Shown: positions 9,706 to 20,297, counted from the first letter of the stretch. The stretch: 64,000 bases of DNA from Ascarosepion bandense (GCA_037127315.1 JBBBDQ010001270.1:4179501-4243500), one strand, 5' to 3'. Numbers and translations are program-made. The notes: generated by a model not told the origin, from the letters alone.

Positions 9706-11984
9706 TAAAAAAAACACACAATTGGAAATTCCCAGGCATAGATAAAATTCCTAACTTTTGGCTATATTATTTAAGCGCATCACATAAAAAACTAGCCAAA
9801 GAACTTCAAGAAATGGTTGACGACCCCACTAAAATTCCTGCATGGTTGACAAAAGGAATTACATTTCTTCTACCCAAGAATGGTGACACAAAAAATCCGA
9901 AAAACTACAGACCAATTACATGTCTTCCGACAACATATAAACTATTAACATCTATTTTAACAAAGCATACATATTTATTCTTAGAAAGAAATGACATGTT
10001 ACCGCTTGAACAAAAAGGGTGCAAACGTGGCTGTTATGGTTGTAAAGACCAATTGCTGATTAACAAAATGATCCTGGAAAACTGCTACAGTACAAAGAAA
10101 AATCTTAGTACAGCCTGGATAGACTATCGAAAGGCATTCGATAGTGTGCCACATGACTGGATTTTAAAGACTTTAAATATATACAAGATATCGCCCGTCA
10201 TCATCAATTTCATCAAACAGTGCATGTCTATATGGAAAACAACCCTTTACCTCAATCATATAAATGGAACCTATAAGTCTGATGAAATAAACATCAAAAG
10301 AGGTATATTTCAAGGTGATTCTTTATCTCCCTTACTATTCTGCATATCATTAATAGCACTAACCAGTCAACTTAATAAGACAGAATGTGGTTATAAAATA
10401 GGACAAAAGAAAATAAGCCATCTATTTTACATGGATGACTTGAAGTTATATGCTAAGAATGATAATGAACTGGAAGGTCTTCTGCAAACTGTAAAATGCT
10501 TCAGCGAAGACATTGGAATGAAATTTAATTTGAATAAATGTGCTAAAGCTACAGTTTTACGTGGATCAATACAAGAAACATCCTCAATTAGCCTAGACCC
10601 TGCTGTAACAATAAAAGAATTGAAACCAGAAGAAGCTTATAAATACCTAGGTGTAAATCAGAGCGAGAACATTCACCATAAAAAAATGAAAGAAATAGTG
10701 CGTAAAGAGTACTATAGAAGGCTACGAATGATATTAAAAACTGAATTAAATTCACAGAACAGAGTTATGGCCATTAATAGCCTTGCAATCCCAGTTGTCC
10801 AATATAGCTTTAACATCTTAAACTGGACTCTAAACGACATCAGGCGAATGGATGCTAAAACAAGAAAGCTTCTTTCTAAGCATAAGATGCATCATCCAAA
10901 GGCTGATGTAGACCGTCTATACATACCCCGTAAAGAATGTGGAAGAGGTCTTATTCAGCTGGAATTGTCATACAAGACAACAACTATTGGTTTACTAACA
11001 TACATAGAAACAACAAAGGATTGGATGATACAATTAGTAAGGCAACATGAAGAAAGAAAGAAAAAATATTCAATAATAAAAGAAGGCAGTAAATTCAAAC
11101 AAGATTTACAGTTAGTAGATTCTGTAGAAAAGCAGAACGGAAGCCAAGAGCCGGCTATTGCGGCAAAGAATATGAAAATGAAAGCCAAAGATAAAGCTCT
11201 TGAACAGATGAAACAGCGCTGGCAAGACAAACCTCTGCATGGCCAATATCCAGTACGTGCCAATAAATCCAATGTTGACAAAGTTAATACTCATCGATGG
11301 TTACGTGCATCTGGATTAAAGTCTGAAACTGAAGGCTTTATTCTTGCAGCACAAGACCAAAGTCTTTTCACGAGAAACTTTCAGGCAAATATTATGCATA
11401 ATAATATGGATTCAAAATGCAGGTTTTGTGATAAACACCAAGAAACAATAGACCACCTAATCTCAGGCTGTTCTGTGCTTGCCCCAAATGAATATAAAAA
11501 TCGCCACGATAGAGTTGGGCAATATTTACATTGGGCAATATGCAAACATTATGGAAAAGCTGTAGGCAAACACTGGTATGAACATCACCCAGCACCGGTT
11601 ACAGAAATAGAAGATGTAACCATTCTATGGGATTACACCATCTACACAGACAGAAAAATTGAAGCAAACAGGCCAGACATTATTGTTAAAAACCAGAAGG
11701 AGAAAACTTGTCTATTAATTGATATGGCTTGTCCAGCGGATTGTAACATAGCAATCAAGGAATTTGAAAAACTGTCAAAATATAAAGACCTGGAAATTGA
11801 AATAGAAAAAATGTGGAAATTGAAAACAAGAGTTGTGCCAGTGATAGTAGGTGCACTTGGAATGATAAAAAATGGAACAAAACAACACATTGAAAGAATC
11901 CCTGGAAACCCCAGCTTAAGAGATATACAAAAAATTGTCTTATTAAGTACAGCCCACACACTAAGGAAAACTTTATCTATGTAA
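9705..11984 (+). CDS. Dong/R4-like non-LTR retrotransposon polyprotein, 5'-truncated copy 1
   Basis: Reverse transcriptase followed by a C-terminal restriction-like endonuclease, the enzyme set of the R2/R4/Dong group of LINEs. The frame is open from 9705, with the first Met at 9813 (residue 1 below). RT motifs: NYRPITCLPTTYK, AWIDYRKAFDSVPHDW, GIFQGDSLSPLLF and the catalytic YMDD at residues 206-209. Residues 536-553 form a CCHC finger CRFCDKHQETIDHLISGC. RPD at 620-622 and Asp 637 in LLIDMACPAD fit the PD-X(12-14)-D endonuclease core. The frame has no stop or frameshift, but the N-terminal DNA-binding region is missing because the copy is 5' truncated into TAA repeats. It is therefore probably unable to move alone. 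It is the best of three copies in the window. Confidence 0.9.
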
Positions 11985-12118
11985 TGCTGGAGATGATAGG
12001 GAAGATAGAAAAACATGAAATGGAGCCATAACAACACGCCACTACCTGCCTTAGGTCTCCCCACAGACTTGGTTGGTAGTGAGACCAAAGCAGAAATCGA
12101 AATATGATGAAAAATGAC

Positions 12119-12119
<1 letters not shown>
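11985..12119 (+). mobile_element. 3' UTR of Dong-like copy 1
   Basis: About 135 bp from the stop codon to ATGACAT, directly followed by TAA repeats. The same 3' end (GAAATCGAAATATGATGAAA) closes copies 2 and 3, which defines the element boundary. Confidence 0.85.

Positions 12120-12162
<43 letters not shown>
12120..12162. repeat. (TAA)n array at the 3' side of the Dong element
   Basis: About fourteen AAT/TAA units starting immediately after the element end ATGACAT. Confidence 0.95.
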
Positions 12163-12163
<1 letters not shown>

Positions 12164-12236
12164 GATAAATACATTTTCCGATTATGCTAACAGTTTTTTT
12201 TTTTTTTAATTTTTGTTTTTTGTTTTGTTTTTGTGA

Positions 12237-12540
12237 GAATGTGCGTTGTGGTGCAGTGGATATCGACTCGGAACGACAAATCGTGGAGCCGAGTTCTAAT
12301 TCTAGTTGAATTCCTTGCATTCACTTCCGCACAAATACCCTTGGAAAAGATATTAATCCGTCTCTTCCCTCCAGTTATGTGTTAACTAATAAGACAGGTT
12401 GGGTTCTAAAACCTTGGCTGAGAACCAGTCTACCGCACAAAGCAATGGCAATCTACTGCTGGATAATCTGCCCAGTCAGTCATGTCTCAAAAAAAGACAT
12501 GATTGCCCAAGCGTATGGCACTTAACTGATTGACTGAATT
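12237..12540 (+). mobile_element. tRNA-derived SINE, full length
   Basis: Head GTGCGTTGTGGTGCAGTGGA (A box) with a degraded B box, body TTAATCCGTCTCTTCCCTCC, CGCACAAAGCAATGGCAAT, and a tail GCACTTAACTGATTGACTGA. About 300 bp, transcribed by Pol III in principle and mobilised by a LINE. It is one of nine copies or parts in this window. Confidence 0.85.
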
Positions 12541-12720
12541 TTTGGTGTGCAGGGGTTGCATAATAGAGTAAAGAGAAAGGCGTACCGATCTCAGTAGGCG
12601 TCGGAGAATGGGTAAGAGAAGGACGGGATCACTGGTGTGAAGAGAGCTGCGTGAGAGTAAAGAGAGAACAACAAGGTACAAGGTTCCACGGAACGAATGA
12701 GAGTCAAGGAGATGAAACGG
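12541..12720 (-). mobile_element. Degraded LINE 3' UTR fragment
   Basis: GTGCAGGGGTTGCATAA and the purine-rich stretch that follows resemble the inverted 3' UTR of the jockey/CR1/L2-type LINE seen at 36.3 and 54.2 kb. The poly(A) side is missing. Confidence 0.5.
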
Positions 12721-13535
12721 GAAATATGGTTTACCACACTTGGCTTAGTAAAAGGCCGTGAGATGGCACTATTAAAATCTATAAAAAGACAAGCACTTTC
12801 CTGGGTTACCGCGTTTCTCCTACTTTCTCCAATATGTAGCCTCACAATGTTAGATTCCTTGGTTCACTGAATTCTCTCCCCTCTCTCCAACGCATGGCGC
12901 CCGTACATTTCTTTCAAAAACCTCTACCAAGCATTCTCTTTGGCTGTTCTAACTCAGTGCAAGGCTGACAACGCGAACATTTTTCAGATTTATCCTAATT
13001 TATGGACCAAGAAATAAAAAATGAATATCCAATAACTACGTTTAAACCTTCCAACGATAAAGTAATTATAGACATTCCTTTGGTTCTTCTAACTCTGCGC
13101 AAAGCTGACTTGATCTTGAACATTAATACGATTCTAATACTTACCGTGACTGCTGGACGTAAAGGAAAATTGAAATACCAAACAGACATTAAGAACTTTG
13201 TTTCAGTACAGTTTAAATAAGAAGAGAGAATAAACAGTCCATGATAGAAACCTCAAAATGTCCATGTATCTTTGTTTATGAGATGCGAATACGCACCATA
13301 CCTTAAATACGCGCAAACAAGAAACATGTTAAATGACTTAGTCCCTTTGACTGCTCAGGCAACATTGAGATTTATTTTTAATTAAAAATCTATTGGAACT
13401 GTTAGGAAAACTCAATCTACTCAGAAAGGGTGTTAGAATAATCCAGAATTATACTGGGAGCAAACCGGCTGCATACGGATAAAAAATAAATTTAGTATCG
13501 ATAGAAAAATGAAAAGGAGTGTGAGAGAAGGATGT
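12721..13535. other. Unassigned sequence
   Basis: No recognisable gene. A 72-residue frame at 13002-13220 has no known motif. Confidence 0.35.
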
Positions 13536-13911
13536 ACACTACCGGCCATAATTATTAGGTCAACCCAGTGTTTAAAAAAAAAATGTATTTCATACCATGT
13601 TTTAGTATTTATTGCCAAATTAATAATTGTAAATGAAAATAGAATGATTCTTTTGTTAATACTGCACAGTAACGTGTGCATCAAATGAATTTATAAATAT
13701 TTAATAATAATTGCAGTTACATCAATGAAAGAATGAAAAATCTTTAGAGTTAATCTTTGCTTCCTTGCCATGTAAAATTTTGCAAAATAATAATAACAAA
13801 GAACCATTCTATTTTCATTTAGAATTATCCACTTGGCAGTAAATACTAAAAATATTATGAAAGAAATCATTTCTTTTAAAAAAAAACTGGGGTGACCTAG
13901 TAATTATGTAT
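13536..13911. mobile_element. Tc1-type MITE, uninterrupted copy
   Basis: Begins TACACTACCGGCCATAATTA and ends with the degraded complement (GGTGACCTAGTAATTATGTA). Inner arms AATTGTAAATGAAAATAGAA and TTCTATTTTCATTTAGAATT face each other. About 376 bp, non-coding. Confidence 0.8.
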
Positions 13912-13929
13912 CTTTCCCCAAGATTTATT

Positions 13930-14303
13930 CAACCTCTATCTCGACACCAAGTTTCAAGAACACTCAAGACGATTATAGACACGGAGAAGCGCAGGAGGTG
14001 ACACGAAAAACCAAATCGACTATATAACTATAAACAGAAGATTCAAGAATTCAGTTGTTCGTTATAAAACTTATCCAAGTGCCGACTGTGGAAGCGACCG
14101 CTTCCAGGTTATATGTAAACTTAGGATGCGACCTCGGAAACGGAAGAAGCCTAGAGAACTATCAAGACTGCATGACCTCAAGCTATAGGAAAAATACACG
14201 AAGACTGAAAAAATATACAAGGGATAAACTGAAAACGGAAACTAAAATGGGACGCACTAAAGACGCACTGGTGACGTCAGCAAACAACATCATTTTAAAG
14301 AAA
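13930..14303 (+). pseudogene. RTE-type LINE, endonuclease C-terminal part
   Basis: Translation shows GGDTKNQIDYITINRRFKNSV and YPSADCGSDRFQVICKLRM, the last blocks of an APE endonuclease. The catalytic His of the usual SDH motif is changed (SDR). A SINE separates it from the linker at 14640. Confidence 0.75.
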
Positions 14304-14606
14304 AACAGTCAGTTAAATGCCATACGTGATACCCGATTTGGGCGATCATGTCATAACTAACTAGGTAGAAGTTTATTCCGGAGTAGGTTGCCATTGCTTT
14401 CTGCGGTAGACTTGTTCCAGCCAAGGCTGTAGAACCCAAACTATCCTATTATTTGACCCATAACTGGAGGGAAGAGAGGGATTAAACCTTGCCCAAGGGT
14501 ATTTGTGCGTAAGTGAATGCAAGGAATTCAACTGGAATTCTAACTCGGCTCCCCGATTTGTCGTTCCGGGCCGATATCCACTGCCCCACAACGCACATCC
14601 TGCAAG
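14304..14606 (-). mobile_element. tRNA-derived SINE inserted in the RTE copy
   Basis: Full-length copy on the minus strand: tail GTCAGTTAAATGCCATACGT at 14310, head complement CCACAACGCACATCC at 14592-14606. It splits the RTE between endonuclease and linker. Confidence 0.85.
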
Positions 14607-14639
14607 GAAAAATGAGTGAATCACAGATAGAATTCTCGA

Positions 14640-14845
14640 CATGATGCAAAAACAAAAAAAAGATAGAAAACAATGCCAAGACATAGAAAGGAATACAGAA
14701 AACTACACAAGGAAATAAGGAGCAAATGCGGGCAGGCTAAAGAGGTATGGCTAAATGATAAATGTGCAGTAATAGGGAGATTGAGCACGACTAATGAGGA
14801 AGATGTGCATAAAAAATAAAAGAACTTGCAGGACAAATGATCTAG
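14640..14845 (+). pseudogene. RTE-type LINE, linker region
   Basis: Encodes the lysine-rich linker between endonuclease and RT (KEIRSKCGQAKEVWLNDKCA, then NEEDVHKKIKELAGQM). Frame breaks are present. Confidence 0.6.
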
Positions 14846-15240
14846 TGAATGCTGGACAATATCATCGAAAATGAGGAGAAAACTTGAAGCAGCGGAAATG
14901 TGGTTCTACAGACGGATGCTGCGGATGTCGTGGACTGAGCATGCAAGCAACGATGAGGTGTTGGAAAGAATGGCAACAAAAAGGAAATTAATACTGAGCA
15001 TCAGGAAGAGACAACTGAAGTTCCTGAGACATTCAATAAGGAAGGAGATCTTGGCGAACCGGATACTGACAGGCCAGATAGAAGGGAAAAGAGACAGACG
15101 AAGGCGTCAGATAACATATTTTCAGGGCCTGATCAGGTGGATGATGGAACGAGGGTTGTGAGTTGTAACAGGAGCAAACATACTAAGAGCCACAAGGGAT
15201 AAGGAGACGTGGAGAACCATGATCGCCTAGAAAAAGAAGA
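14846..15240 (+). pseudogene. RTE-type LINE C-terminal fragment nested in an RTE copy
   Basis: A 96-residue frame (14871-15161) has RRMLRMSWTEHASNDEVLERM and RKRQLKFLRHSIRKE, and then the 3' end GATCGCCTAG with a short A/G tail. It lies between the linker and RT of the surrounding copy, so it is a second, 5'-truncated insertion. Confidence 0.75.
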
Positions 15241-15261
15241 TTTACTTCTCAACAGGATGTA

Positions 15262-16325
15262 TAAAATACTTCAGCAGAGGGAAGAATATATAGGAGATCA
15301 TGACAAATGAGAGCAACCAACAATACACAAAATCACTGAAGGGCCAGTGATATTAAAATCCGAATTGGAAGCTGCATTGGCCAAATTGAACAGAAACAAA
15401 GCAGCAGGACCAGACGGCATCGTAATAGAGATGCTGGCAGAATTAGACAATTTCGGCGTAAACAAAATCACAGAAATAATGAATCTACAACGGCGATATC
15501 TCGGAAGACCTAAGCTTATTGATTTTTATAGCACTGCCTAAGCCAGGTGCAAATGAATACAAACTCCGCCGAACTTAATGAGTCATATAACATAATTCAT
15601 CATCCGAATTCTGACAGGAGAATCAGACCAGAGATAGGACAAAAACAGTGCAATTTCTTCAAGGACATTGGGACAAGGAACGCGATATTTATGCTTAGAG
15701 TATTGTCAGAAAGGGCAATACACATTCAGAATGACGTGTACCTGTCTCCAATAAATACGCCACAAAGACCAGATGGAGACGTTCGGCAAACTTAAAATAT
15801 TCGGGAAAGACATTAGAGTAATCAGAAACCTGTATTAGCAACAAACCTTCGGCATACGGACAAGAAACAAGTTCAACAGATATACAAAGATAGAAAGGTG
15901 TGTAAAACAAGGGTGTGTCCTCTTGCCAGATCTTTTCAATCTATACAGAAAAACAATTCTAAGACATCTGGAAATCTTGCCTGGATTCGTCATTAGTGGC
16001 CGCAATCTGAACAATATAAAATACGCAGATGATACAGTGCTGATAGCAAACACGGAATGTAAACTACAAGACCTTCTACAGGAAGTATTTACAGAAATTG
16101 GAAAGAAAGGACTACATATAAACTACAAGAAAACCTAATGCATGATAATCAGTAAAAAAGAGGGCCCCGAAATGCTAAACCCAAGTCGAGGATACTAAAA
16201 TCAAGCAGGTACAGAAATTTAAATACCTGGAAAGTGTTCTAACAGAGGACGGAGAGTGTGACACTGAGATCCGAAGGCGTATTAGCTTGGTCAAGGATGC
16301 GTTCCAGAAGCTGAGTAATGACAGC
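15262..16325 (+). pseudogene. RTE-type LINE, RT domain
   Basis: Contains LNRNKAAGPDGIVIEML, VLSERAIHIQNDVYL, QGCVLLPDLFNLY and the RT active-site region [14 protein letters not shown] (16015-16055), then NYKKT, QKFKYLESVLTEDGECDTEIRR and ends at AFQKLS. Stops and small frameshifts disable it. Continues the 13930-14845 copy. Confidence 0.8.
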
Positions 16326-16440
16326 TTAGTCGGATCTAACTTTGTAGGTGAAATGCTAGACTTCACAGTGATGGTTTAATTCAAAAATTCTGGATAATCT
16401 CTCGATGTGATCAATTTTGTTTTAAATCATTTTATCTCAA

Positions 16441-16702
16441 ACAAGTTATGTTACTAGTACGCAAGGGAGGGGTGGTGGTTACATGGAGTGAAAGTGAAAA
16501 AGAAAATTGAAAATAGGGAGGACTGAGAAAACGACAAATGAACTTTGATGAACTTTGCATTTAATTGTTTCGTTATTGTATTTTTCATTAAGGAAATGAA
16601 AGGGAATTTCACAGAACGGATGTGCGAGAAAAGAAACTGAGAGAGTAGAAGCCGAATATAGCTATTTCAACAGTAAAAGGGTGGAACCTGGATGCCAATC
16701 TC
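16441..16702 (-). pseudogene. Degraded jockey/CR1/L2-type LINE 3' fragment
   Basis: Minus strand. The GGTTACATGGAGTG, GAATTTCACAG, GTGCGAGAAAAGAAACTG and TAAAAGGGTGGAACCTGGAT blocks match the inverted end of the 36 kb LINE ORF (SRTSRLWNSLP and HPFTV regions) and its 3' UTR. The interval 16331-16440 holds nothing I recognise. Confidence 0.6.
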
Positions 16703-16999
16703 TTCTTCTTCTTCTTCTTCTTCTTCTTCTTCTTCTATGTACCTTGTTCTTTCAGGACGTAAGCAATTATGGCCTTCCACGTCTCCCTATCCCTGACGGC
16801 TCTTAGCACACTTTCTCCTGTAACACCACGCAACCCTCGTTTTGTCATTCACCTGCTCGGGCCCTTCAAATATGTTATCCGCTGCTTTCCTCTGTCTCTT
16901 TTTCCCTCTATCTGGCCTGTTAGTATCAGGTTCTCCAAGCCCTTCTTCCTCATTGCATGTCCCAGGAACTTCAGTATTAATGCTCAATATTAATTTCCT
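16703..16999 (-). pseudogene. RTE-type LINE 3' end, left arm of a head-to-head pair
   Basis: Starts with a CTT array (16703-16736), the complement of the GAA tail, followed by the complement of GGACGTAAGC and the RQLKFLGH to QGPEQVNDKTR region. It joins the plus-strand copy at about 17000. Confidence 0.8.
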
Positions 17000-17482
17000 T
17001 TTCTTAAACAAGGAAGACAGTACTGGATTGATATGTGTTGCCAGTTCTTCGGTATGGCAGTGAATGCTGGACATTATCTTCAAAGATGAAGGAAAAAACT
17101 GGAAGCAACTGAAATGTGGTTCTACAGAAGGATGCTGCGAATATCATGGATCGAGCATGTGAGCAATGATGAAATCCTAGAAATGATGGAAACGAAAAGG
17201 AAATTAATACTGAGCATCAGGAAGAGACAGCTGAAGTTCCTGGGACATGCAATGAGGAAGGAGCTTAGAGAACCTGATAGTAACAGGCCAGATAGAGGGA
17301 AGGAGAGACAAGGGAAAGCAGCGGATAACATATTTGAAGGACCTAATCAGGTGGGTGATTACACGAGGATTGCATGGTGTAACAGGAGAAGGCGTGCTAA
17401 GAGCCACCAGGGATAGCGAGACGTGGAAAGCCATGATTACCTACGTCCTGAAGGAACAGGGCACATAGAAGAAGAAGAATCT
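17000..17482 (+). pseudogene. RTE-type LINE 3' end, right arm of the pair
   Basis: 100-residue frame 17114-17416: MWFYRRMLRISWIEHVSNDEILEMM, RKRQLKFLGHAMRKE, RIAWCNRRRRAKSHQG in a shifted frame, and then the tail CATAGAAGAAGAAGAA. With the left arm it makes a near-palindrome of about 780 bp with GAA tails pointing outward. Confidence 0.8.
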
Positions 17483-17839
17483 TAATAATTCAAAATTTAA
17501 AAACATTAGTTTTACTCATTTTGCATTCTAAGCTTGTAATTTATTTCAATTATCTTACCACGGAGTGAATCTTTACCATTTACCCTTTATTACAGGGACT
17601 GTATGAAAATGTTCTAACGAAGACATTGGAGTAAGGACAGGCACAGATATTATTTTGAAAGTGGTGTTCGAATGAGCGTTGGGTCATTTAATTTGATAGG
17701 TATTTGATTTTTTTCTATTTCTCGCATCAGTGATGATGGCGATGATGATGGGATACAAATCACAACAATCATCATCATTCTTGTTCTTTGTACACATGCC
17801 CATCTCTTGATGGATGTAGGATTTAGTTCTGGCACAATT
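17483..17839. other. Unassigned sequence
   Basis: AT-rich, with GATGAT and ATCATC repeats at 17733-17785. No gene seen. Confidence 0.35.
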
Positions 17840-18589
17840 TTAACCCTCTAGGGCCATTCGTATCATATTTGATACAGTATTTCCCTATAAGGAAACATTT
17901 GGTATTTCCCTATAAGGAAACATTTGGTATTCATTGACTGAGCAGTCATTACTGCTTTCATTTGAAATTTATAAAATATTTCTCTTAAAAAATTTTTCAG
18001 GAAAATATTTCTTTCAAGGCTTGTTTTCATACTGTATCAAATATGATACGAATGGCCCTAGAGGGTTAATCTCAGTCTTTTTGTCTATCTATCTATCTAT
18101 TAACCCTCTAGGGCCATTCGTATCATATTTGATACAGTATTTCCCTATAAGGAAACATTTGGTATTTCCCTATAAGGAAACATTTGGTATTCATTGACTG
18201 AGCAGTCAGTACTGCTTTCATTTGAAATTTATAAAATATTTCTCTTAAAAAATTTTTCAGGAAAATATATCTTTCAAGGCTTGTTTTCATACTGTATCAA
18301 ATATGATACGAATGGCCCTAGAGGGTTAATCTCAGTATTTTTGTCTATCTATCTATCTATTAACCCTCTAGGGCCATTCGTATCATATTTGATACAGTAT
18401 TTCCCTATAAGGAAACATTTGGTATTTCCCTATAAGGAAACATTTGGTATTCATTGACTGAGCAGTCAGTACTGCTTTCATTTGAAATTTATAAAATATT
18501 TCTCTTAAAAAATTTTTCAGGAAAATATTTCTTTCAAGGCTTGTTTTCATACTGTATCAAATATGATACGAATGGCCCTAGAGGGTTAA
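17840..18589. mobile_element. piggyBac-type MITE in three tandem copies
   Basis: Three near-identical 222-bp elements (17844-18065, 18104-18325, 18364-18585) each start CCCTCTAGGGCCATTCGTAT, end in the exact inverse, and are flanked by TTAA. The inverted repeats are about 41 bp. TTAA target sites and CCCT ends are characteristic of piggyBac-superfamily elements. The copies are separated by a constant linker TCTCAGT(C/A)TTTTTG plus (TCTA)n, giving a 260-bp period. No coding capacity; the short frames in it are repeat artefacts. Confidence 0.85.
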
Positions 18590-18886
18590 GGCTTCTACTG
18601 GGCATAAAGTGGGGGATCAGTTCTATATTGTTATGAAGTAATAAACAGATCCCCCACTAATATGATACGAATGGCCCTAGAGGGTTAAGGCTTCTACTGG
18701 GCATAAAGTGGGGGATCAGTTCTATATTGTTACGAAGTAATAAACAGATCCCCCACTAATATGATACGAATGGCCCTAGAGGGTTAAGGCTTCTACTGGG
18801 CATAAAGTGGGGGATCAGTTCTATATTGTTATGAAGTAATAAACAGATCCCCCACTAATATGATACGAATGGCCCTAGAGGGTTAA
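18586..18886. repeat. Three tandem 99-bp units with a GGGGGATC hairpin and MITE end
   Basis: TTAA starts at 18586, 18685, 18784 and 18883, so the period is 99 bp. Each unit holds AGTGGGGGATC and its complement GATCCCCCACT about 29 bp apart, then the right end of the MITE (ATATGATACGAATGGCCCTA). It continues the tandem array with a different internal sequence. Confidence 0.85.
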
Positions 18887-19130
18887 TGCTAATAATATAA
18901 GTTTGTAATGATTTTGCAAAACACTCAAACATTAAACACTCAACAATCAGAAATGTTTACCACTTTGAGATGAGATGTTATTTTTTTTAGCTAAATTATT
19001 ATTAATAAACCTTAAGTAATCAGCATTAAAAGAGACTTTCTAATCTCATTCTTAACCAATATGTTCTGTCATATTCAAGAGAAATGATTGGTAAAGTTCC
19101 TCCTCCATTACATTGTACTCATAACATGTT

Positions 19131-19132
<2 letters not shown>
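18887..19132. other. Unassigned AT-rich sequence
   Basis: No recognisable feature. Confidence 0.4.

Positions 19133-19178
<46 letters not shown>
19133..19178. repeat. (TG)n microsatellite
   Basis: About 22 TG units. Confidence 0.95.
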
Positions 19179-19182
<4 letters not shown>

Positions 19183-19285
19183 GGCACACCTACTGCTGAA
19201 ACCATCGGTTCCCATATGATCACTGACGTTAAGCAACGTCGAAACTGTTCAGTATCTAGATGGGTGATCGCTTAAAAATACGATA
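19179..19285 (+). pseudogene. 5S rRNA-like sequence (5S-derived SINE head or pseudogene)
   Basis: Matches the order of a 5S rRNA gene: TACGGCACACCTACT, then GATCACTGACGTTAAGCAAC (the internal control region, with GTTAAGCAACGTC intact) and AGATGGGTGATCGCTT. It lacks the last part of 5S. The degraded ends argue against a working 5S gene. Confidence 0.7.
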
Positions 19286-19318
19286 CGTTTTTGAATTCAA
19301 TTTTTTTCCTTCAACTAG

Positions 19319-19576
19319 TCTAGTTGAAGGATTAGGGTTAGGGTTAGGGTTAGGGTTTACTGACTGGACAGATAGAAGGAAGGAGAGACAAAGGAAGGCA
19401 GTGGATAACATATTTGCAGGGTCTGATCAGGTGGATGACGGAACGGGGGTTGCCAGGAGCAACAGGAACAAACATACTAAGAGCCACAAGGGATAGGGAG
19501 ACGTGGAGATCCATGATCGCCTACGTCCTGAAGGGACAGGGCACATAGAAGAAGAAGAAGAAGAAGTCTAGTTGAA
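19319..19576 (+). mobile_element. RTE LINE 3' fragment carrying (TTAGGG)4 at its 5' end, with target duplication
   Basis: The insertion 19329-19566 is flanked by identical TCTAGTTGAA (19319-19328 and 19567-19576). Its 5' part is GGA followed by four TTAGGG units (19332-19357). It then joins the RTE 3' region at CTGACTGGACAGATAG and runs to GGACAGGGCACATAG plus a GAA tail. The telomere-type repeats therefore lie within the inserted DNA. Confidence 0.85.
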
Positions 19577-19631
19577 CATCAAAGCAAGAGCCGAGTCTCA
19601 GAGGCGGAGGAAAGTGAATTCTTGTCTTCTC

Positions 19632-19920
19632 TAAGGTCATCACGGCTTACTTCTATATCGTGATGAAGCATCAGTTCTCGTATGCTCACCAAAGTTAAGC
19701 AACATCAAGTCTGCTCAGTAGCTAGTTGGGTGACAGTTTGGGAATAGCATGTGCTGAATGCTTGTATGTGCGTGTGATGTAATTGATAATGGCACGGAAT
19801 TCGTAATCGAAGAGGAAATTTTCAATTCATTTTAGTTCCGTTATGTTCACTTACGTCTAAATACCCCTGGGAAAGATCTGAATGCCCCTGTTCTACTCCA
19901 CAAGCTATCGACAAATTATT
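19632..19920 (+). mobile_element. Composite 5S rRNA-tRNA SINE, degraded copy
   Basis: 19632-19760 is 5S-like: CTCACCAAAGTTAAGCAACA, TAGTTGGGTGACAGTTTGGG, GTGCTGA. Directly after it, 19765-19920 follows the tRNA-SINE head and body (GTGCGTGTG, TTCACTTACG, AAATACCCCTGGGAAAG). It has the same order and short spacing as the minus-strand copy at 41.0-41.3 kb. Confidence 0.65.
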
Positions 19921-20226
19921 AGTTAGTTAATTAGTTTAGTACCATATGCTTTGGGCGATCATGTCTCGAATGAGTCATGACTGATTGGGCAAAAGATTAT
20001 CTCACAATAGATTGCCATTGCTTTCTGCAGTAAACTGGTTTCCAGCCAAGGCTATAAAACCCAATATGCTCTATCATTTAACCCATAACTGGAGGGAAGA
20101 CACAGATTAATAGCTTTCCCAAGGATATTTGTGCGTAAATGAATGCAAGGAATTCAACTGGAATTCGAACTCGACTCCCCGATTTGTTGTTCCAAGCCAA
20201 TATCCACTGCACCACAACCTACATTA
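19921..20226 (-). mobile_element. tRNA-derived SINE
   Basis: Minus-strand copy: GGGCGATCATGTCTC, GATTGCCATTGCTTTCTGCA, CCCATAACTGGAGGGAAGA, and the complement of the tRNA head CACTGCACCACAAC. About 10-15% diverged by eye. Confidence 0.85.
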
Positions 20227-20295
20227 GTATTGAGTCATTAAACCATAATCATCTCCCCACAAAATATCTTTTGGAGGAAAATGATAAAGTGATAA

Positions 20296-20297
<2 letters not shown>

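Noticed and set aside
17934..18636. Three homologous 87-residue proteins
   Set aside because: They are the MITE units read in one frame, with start and stop set by the repeat period.
18586..18886. CRISPR array
   Set aside because: Repeats are directly adjacent with no unique spacers, and the context is a eukaryotic transposon array.
19332..19357. True telomere or fusion point
   Set aside because: Only four TTAGGG units, enclosed with the RTE fragment inside a 10-bp target duplication. They belong to the insertion.
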